DNA of 64,000 nucleotides from Poecilobothrus nobilitatus (taxonomy: Eukaryota; Arthropoda; Insecta; Diptera; Dolichopodidae), in contig OX352774.1 of NCBI GenBank assembly GCA_947095535.1, forward strand, positions 79,546,416-79,610,415, read 5' to 3'. Both the position numbers and the translations under genes were made by a program. This document shows positions 59,107 through 64,000 of this stretch, piece after piece; position 1 is the stretch's first letter; every line of letters starts with the position of its first letter. Under the pieces are notes generated by a model. It was not told where the DNA came from, searched no databases, and was given only the letters and a program-made list of their open reading frames with translations.

Positions 59107-62100
59107 TGTAATATCAACAATAGTAATTTATTTCGTCATCCGTACACTAACATACCATTTATATTGCAAAATAACGAATAATAAAACAAATGTTATATAG
59201 AAAAAAGCCTATCCACATAAAATTGTATGAATTGACTTATAAATGAGAAGAAAAGATGTGTTTGAGGTCAGATCACAAATAATTTTTTGTTCATTATTAT
59301 TCTGATTAAGCAACACAATTGCCTACACATTTCCTTCAATTTTTTTTTATATTAAAAGCAAAAAAAGATAAAGATTAGGAAAATTAAGAAAAAAAAAGAA
59401 AATAGCTGAAATAACAGTAAATTTTAGTAAGTCTGACTGAACTAATTTGATGACATTTGAATTCAGACAACTTCAAGGATAATTACTTCTTAAAAAATAT
59501 TTATTTTGTTTTTTGTTTTTTTTTTTGTTTTGTTAAGAGCATATAAAATTAAAAAAAAAAAAAATAAAAGTTTTTTGTTTTGGTCCTTTTGTGAAGATGC
59601 TTAATATATCCTATTTTTTTTTTTTACAGTCAAAATAAACAAAATTTAAAAACCTTCGGTAAAAGAATAATAAAACGGTAATTTTAATTTTTTTTTTAAT
59701 TTATCTTTAAAAATATTCTAAAATATTGGTATGGTCAGATTTTGATAGATAATGGATGGTAAAATATTGAATGGCAAGACATTTTTTGTTTTTGTTTTTT
59801 TCATTTTCAACTAAATTTTATTTAAAATTTCATATTTGTTATATAATTTGACAGCTTCAACCTTCACTTCAACAGTTGACAGTTTGACAGCAGAACCCTA
59901 GAAAAACAATTTTTGTTTTTGTAAATCTAAATACGATGTCTAATTTGATTCGGATAATTTTTGATTAATGATTAATGTGCATTTTGAGTGTTTTCGGAAA
60001 TGTCTAACATTTATAAATCAAGTTTGAATTATGACAGTAAACAGAGAAGTTAGTTTCCGAAAGCCTATTGCTCTCACTACTGCGATTATTTTTTTGTAAT
60101 GTGAAAAACAATGATTTTTTTTTTTAAGTTATTTTACTATTAATTGCGGTTGCGAAAATTACTTTAAAAGTGAAAATTCACCAAAGAAAAATTCATTGCG
60201 TAGATGGTGTGGTTCTATGGTATGGTATGTCAACGACAAGTGTCAGTACATATTTTAATTACTAATCAAAAAATAAAAAAAACTAAATAGTAATTTGATT
60301 CTGCATTTTTGTTAGTCATTTGATCGAAAAATAATGAGCTTGGCATAGAATAAAAAAATACGACTAGTAAACTAAACTTAACATCATAAAGAGGTTAAGT
60401 CATTTTTTAGACAAATTTTTAATATTGTTTACGTTCATTTTCATATGCGCCAGTTTTAGCCGTTTATTCATTTCAAAGCGTTTAAAAAGTCTTGTATGGT
60501 AAATTGTTGTATTCTAATGATGTATATATGATAAAAAAAATCAATCAGTCAATCAATTAAGAAACTGGAATTTTTAAAATATTGTTTTTCCTTAAAAAAA
60601 AAAAAATAAATGTGTTAACACAACAATTTTAGTATCTAGAATTTAAATCTACCACCTAATATTATATGTCATACTTAAGTAAGTTGCATTTATTTTCTCT
60701 TATTTTCTGCATTATTCCTCACTATTTAAATGCGAAATGCATTACTAAATACTTCTTTTAATTTACTAGAACAATACTTGAAAGATTACATTTAATTAAC
60801 TACTGTAAACTTTTTATGTTGCAATGACTATGAAATATGATTTCATTAAAAGTTTTCTTAAAGAAAAAAGAAAAATATTAAAAATCTAGAAAAAAAAAAT
60901 AAGACTTAATTTTAAACAATGGTTTTTTTTTTGTCAATGAAGGAAATGAAAACTTTTCCAATAAATTTACTTGACAAAGAAAATAAATTTGACTCTTGGG
61001 TTACTGACACTTTCTCTTTATATATATATATATTATGTATGCATATTAAAAGAATATTAAAAGTTTAATTTTTGTTTATTTTTATGAATTTTAATTTTGA
61101 TTAAGTTTTTATATAAATTGCATTTATTTATGTACATAAAAGTTATAAGAAAAATATTAGTAGTCTTCATTTACATTTTATGTACCTAATCACTTTAATT
61201 TATAGAAAAATCATGGTTTTATAGACTCAGAATTTTGAAAAGTTTATGATGTTTGATAAGTCTTTTTATTTTTAGAAAGCTTATGATTTTTGAAAAGTCT
61301 CTTTGGCAGAAAAAACCCTAATCAAATATTTTATTCTCTATAACGTTGTCCTTTGTTAAAGTACGGGTAAAATGAGAAAATGTAATTTTTAAAAACAATA
61401 TGTAGGCATTAAATGAAATTTAAAAATTCTACTATTCATAATGTTTTTAATTGTTACAACTATGAAAATATGTGATAAAGGAAATTTTTTTAAAATTTAG
61501 AACTTATAAAAAGGACTAAAATGTCTGTTAAACGTTATTCAAATAATCATGTGAAACTAATAATGAAAATTTAAAATTTATCGTTTTTTTTTTTTTTTGT
61601 TGCATATTTTTAGGAGAATTATAAAAACAAGAATTATCGATAAATTGTTAATTTACACCTTCGTTAGTAGAAAAATGTGGTTTTATTTTATTCTGAAATA
61701 TTAAAAATATTTAGTAACATTTATTTTTATTATATTGTACAGCACTGTGAATAAAATATCTTAAGTTTTGACTTAATTTAATATTGTAAAACTTTTCCAT
61801 ATATCCAAATAACTTTACAATACTTTTTTTTTTAATATACATGACAGCATAGGAAGAGTAGAAGAATGAAGAAAATCTAAAGAATTTCTCTATAGGAAAC
61901 TACACAATAATTTGCAAACTTCGGTAAAAAGAAATTTTTAAGAAAATTTTGAAGAAAATATACTATATTTCAATAGTAATAGTTTTTATATAAATTTCAA
62001 AAGTTATAATGATATTAGAATTTTTAAGTTTTTTTTTTTTTTAGGTTAAAAATTTTCTTTGTGATCTTCATTTATAGCATCATATTACTTTTTTTTTTTT

Positions 62101-62330
62101 GCGTTGTTAAGACTTGAAGTTGTGTTGATTAGAATTGAAATTTAAAATTTTTAAATAAAATTATGTAGTTTATTTTGGAAACTTTTTTCGTAAATCATGG
62201 AATACGGCATGTACAGATAATAGCGAATATTTCAGGATACTTCAAAATTGCACAACTTCATTCAATTAAAATATATTTAAATTGTATTAATGTGGATTTT
62301 TTTATTGCATAACAAACTTAATTACTTTAT
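58553..62330. other. A/T-rich noncoding DNA
   Basis: It includes a pure 34-T run (59072-59105), the longest in the window. Three TGACAG words occur within 42 bp at 59849-59890, followed by a 350-bp patch of slightly more balanced composition to about 60240. No gene is recognised. Confidence 0.5.
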
Positions 62331-62374
62331 GTATAAAAGGACTTCATGCATAGACTTTACTAAAGGATTTTATG

Positions 62375-62382
62375 TATAAAAG
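62375..62382 (+). promoter_or_regulatory. TATA-box-like element upstream of the mini-gene
   Basis: TATAAAAG is followed by the unusually G/C-rich CGGGACG. A second TATAAAAG lies at 62332-62339. Either could position a transcription start some 70-120 bp before the ATG at 62482. TATAAAAG words are common by chance at this composition, so support is weak. Confidence 0.25.
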
Positions 62383-62481
62383 CGGGACGTTGTTAAAGAT
62401 TAGGTTTCGTTTTGTACATCTGATCTAGTCCATTTTAACACATTTTAGGCCTCTTATAAGAATTGTTTTTATCATCCAATA

Positions 62482-62754
62482 ATGAAAATAATTTTTCTGA
62501 ATATTGCTGGATTACATATATTCACATTAGCCGTCCTTTGTCTAGCTATAAATATCAGTATAGCGTCAAATCAAAAAAATCATCTCAATAAAAACGTAAT
62601 CATTCTAAACTAATTGTTATATTGACTACTTGCAGATAAATATTTCGCTAAGCTGCGTTTCCAAGCCAAGAGTAGTTTATTCGTCTCAGTCGTTTCAAGT
62701 CGCGGTAAAGCTATTAAGTTTATTATCATTTAATTTTTTTTTCAGTATGATTAG
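62482..62754 (+). CDS. Putative small secreted peptide gene with two tiny introns
   Basis: An ATG in an insect-like context (CCAATAATGAAA) opens a frame with a good secretion signal: MK, a hydrophobic core from residue 3 to 28, and SIA|S fitting a signal peptidase site. Unspliced, it ends after 43 codons at 62611-62613. GTAATC (62596) and CTACTTGCAG (to 62635) would remove 40 nt in phase 0. The next 69 nt are balanced in composition, encoding INISLSCVSKPRVVYSSQSF and three more residues. They end at CG|GTAAAG, with TTTTTTTTCAG 41 nt further on, after which the frame stops (TAT GAT TAG). The joined product would be 63 residues with one Cys in the mature part. An AATAAA follows at 62868. Introns of 40 nt are below the usual insect minimum, so this may be coincidence. 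No family is recognised. Confidence 0.25.
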
Positions 62755-62867
62755 AAGGATCTTTGCTAGAATGTCTCCCATATTAAAATTATTATTATTT
62801 TTTACACATAAACAATAGGAACCGAGTCATTTATATTAATTCAGTGTTAGCTAAATAGCACAGAGAA

Positions 62868-62873
62868 AATAAA
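62868..62873 (+). terminator. Possible poly(A) signal of the mini-gene
   Basis: AATAAA lies 114 bp after the proposed stop codon. The hexamer is frequent in this DNA; it is listed only as part of the mini-gene proposal. Confidence 0.2.
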
Positions 62874-62874
62874 A

Positions 62875-63929
62875 GCGAAATAGGATATTAGCAAAGAGTT
62901 TGAAGATAAATAAGAAACGAATCTAAAAAGGTTCCTTTTAAATTTTTGCAAATTGTACAAGAAAACGTTACTTTTAGAGGACGAAAAAGTTTGTGATAGG
63001 TGTATGTTTCACATTTTAACAGTTCTTATAACGAATGAATTTTACTGTGTAAAAATGAAGACTAGCTGTTCATTCATTGAAGGTTTGATTTTTTTGAGTG
63101 TAGGTATAATTAACTTTAGTGCAATAATATAGTGTCAAAGAATCATTACCTACAAAATATCTGTCTAAGAGTGCAAATGTACCAATATTTCGACTCTTAA
63201 TAATAATATTCCAAGTATAATAGCAGAAACTTCAGTTTTTTTTTTTTTTTGTAATAACTAAACTTTTAATTTTGGAGAGATCTAATCTTTACTGTTAACT
63301 TCTTCAACATAAAAAAATCAATTTAAAAAAATAAATTCTTTATATATTTAGAAAATATTGAACGATAAAAAAAGGGTTCCACCATAATAAATTTAAGATT
63401 CTGATAAGGAGTTGAACACATTGAACAACAAAAAAAAAAAAAAGAAAAAAATATGCTAATTTATTGTATGACAATTTGTGATAGTGGTATATGGCAACAT
63501 TTTTACATACCACAAAACCCATTAAACAAAAAACAAAAAAAAAAAGGAAAAAGGTTGAGAAAAAAAAATTTATCATGAAAATTACTTACATCCATTACTG
63601 TTACCATCATGCATACATATATTTGTATTTTATATATTAATTTCTGTTCATAATGAATCAGAAAAGCTTTAAAGGTATCAAATACCGGTTTTTATATATT
63701 TGGTTTTTTTTTTTTATTGTGGGAAATTTTTGTTTTTCTCGTGTTGTTACCTGTATACATTAGTAAATTACCTTACACGTTTTCCCTCCAGACTTTGATT
63801 TTTTTTTTTCTAATTATGATGAAAAGGAGATTTTACCTTTTCAGGTTCAAAATGGTTCTGATTTAAGTTCTTATTTTTAAATATAAAGTAATTATGTTCT
63901 TTGGTGAATGAATCATGGGTGACCATTCA

Positions 63930-63963
<34 letters not shown>

Positions 63964-64000
63964 TATATTATAAACGAGTAAAAGGTGATATCCTGTCCTA
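62875..64000. other. A/T-rich noncoding DNA with TA microsatellite
   Basis: No gene is recognised. A TA array of about 12 units, interrupted once by TG, lies at 63929-63966. Confidence 0.55.

Overview
This is eukaryotic, very A/T-rich DNA, almost certainly from an insect. It contains GT-AG introns, long poly(A)/poly(T) tracts, tRNA-derived SINEs, TIR transposons, a Penelope-like relic and an insect chemoreceptor gene. A short repeat tail at 57546-57710 (GGAC repeats, then a sequence ending in TAGGGTATAAA) resembles dispersed repeats common in flies. That hints at Diptera, but the order is not proven. There are no operons, no prokaryotic genes and no CRISPR array.

Coding content is small. (1) 4327-5899 (+) is a two-exon, seven-transmembrane gustatory-receptor-like gene of 429 codons. 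Its 283-bp phase-0 intron is largely built from a 51-bp tandem repeat, and its second exon carries the C-terminal receptor signature. (2) 31816-32022 (+) is one 207-nt internal exon, phase 1 on both sides, encoding a His/Gly-rich low-complexity segment of an unidentified protein. If it is real, most of the DNA around it is intron. (3) 62375-62873 (+) is a speculative mini-gene: TATA box, signal-peptide ORF, two introns of about 40 nt and a poly(A) signal. (4) 41510-41936 (-), 19028-19270 (+) and 52375-52623 (+) are coding-like relics. The last matches a Penelope-type reverse transcriptase fragment.

The rest is repeats. Three tRNA-derived SINE families recur: A at 6.9, 13.2, 13.6 and 28.2 kb; B at 27.8, 36.9 and 52.6 kb; C at 6.8, 25.5 and 46.3 kb. 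Family C carries a microsatellite that has expanded at 25.6 kb. TIR elements include a 364-bp MITE with a perfect 8-bp target duplication (58173-58552), two related elements ending in a GGTGTYYC motif (16.2 and 45.8 kb), a third at 18.85-19.52 kb, an 856-bp foldback element whose arms are arrays of a CAYTTTRCAAA-like motif (22040-22895), and a 1-kb element with 15-bp ends and five 142-bp internal repeats (56696-57710). A long dispersed noncoding family, marked by a CCGTCYGTCTGTTTACAAA-like start, occurs at least six times between 33 and 55.5 kb in both orientations. Local duplications are at 9.56, 33.84 and 47.8 kb.

No multi-gene system is visible. The points most worth a second look are the receptor gene and its repeat-filled intron, the orphan His-rich exon, the undescribed TIR/foldback elements and the possible mini-gene with tiny introns.
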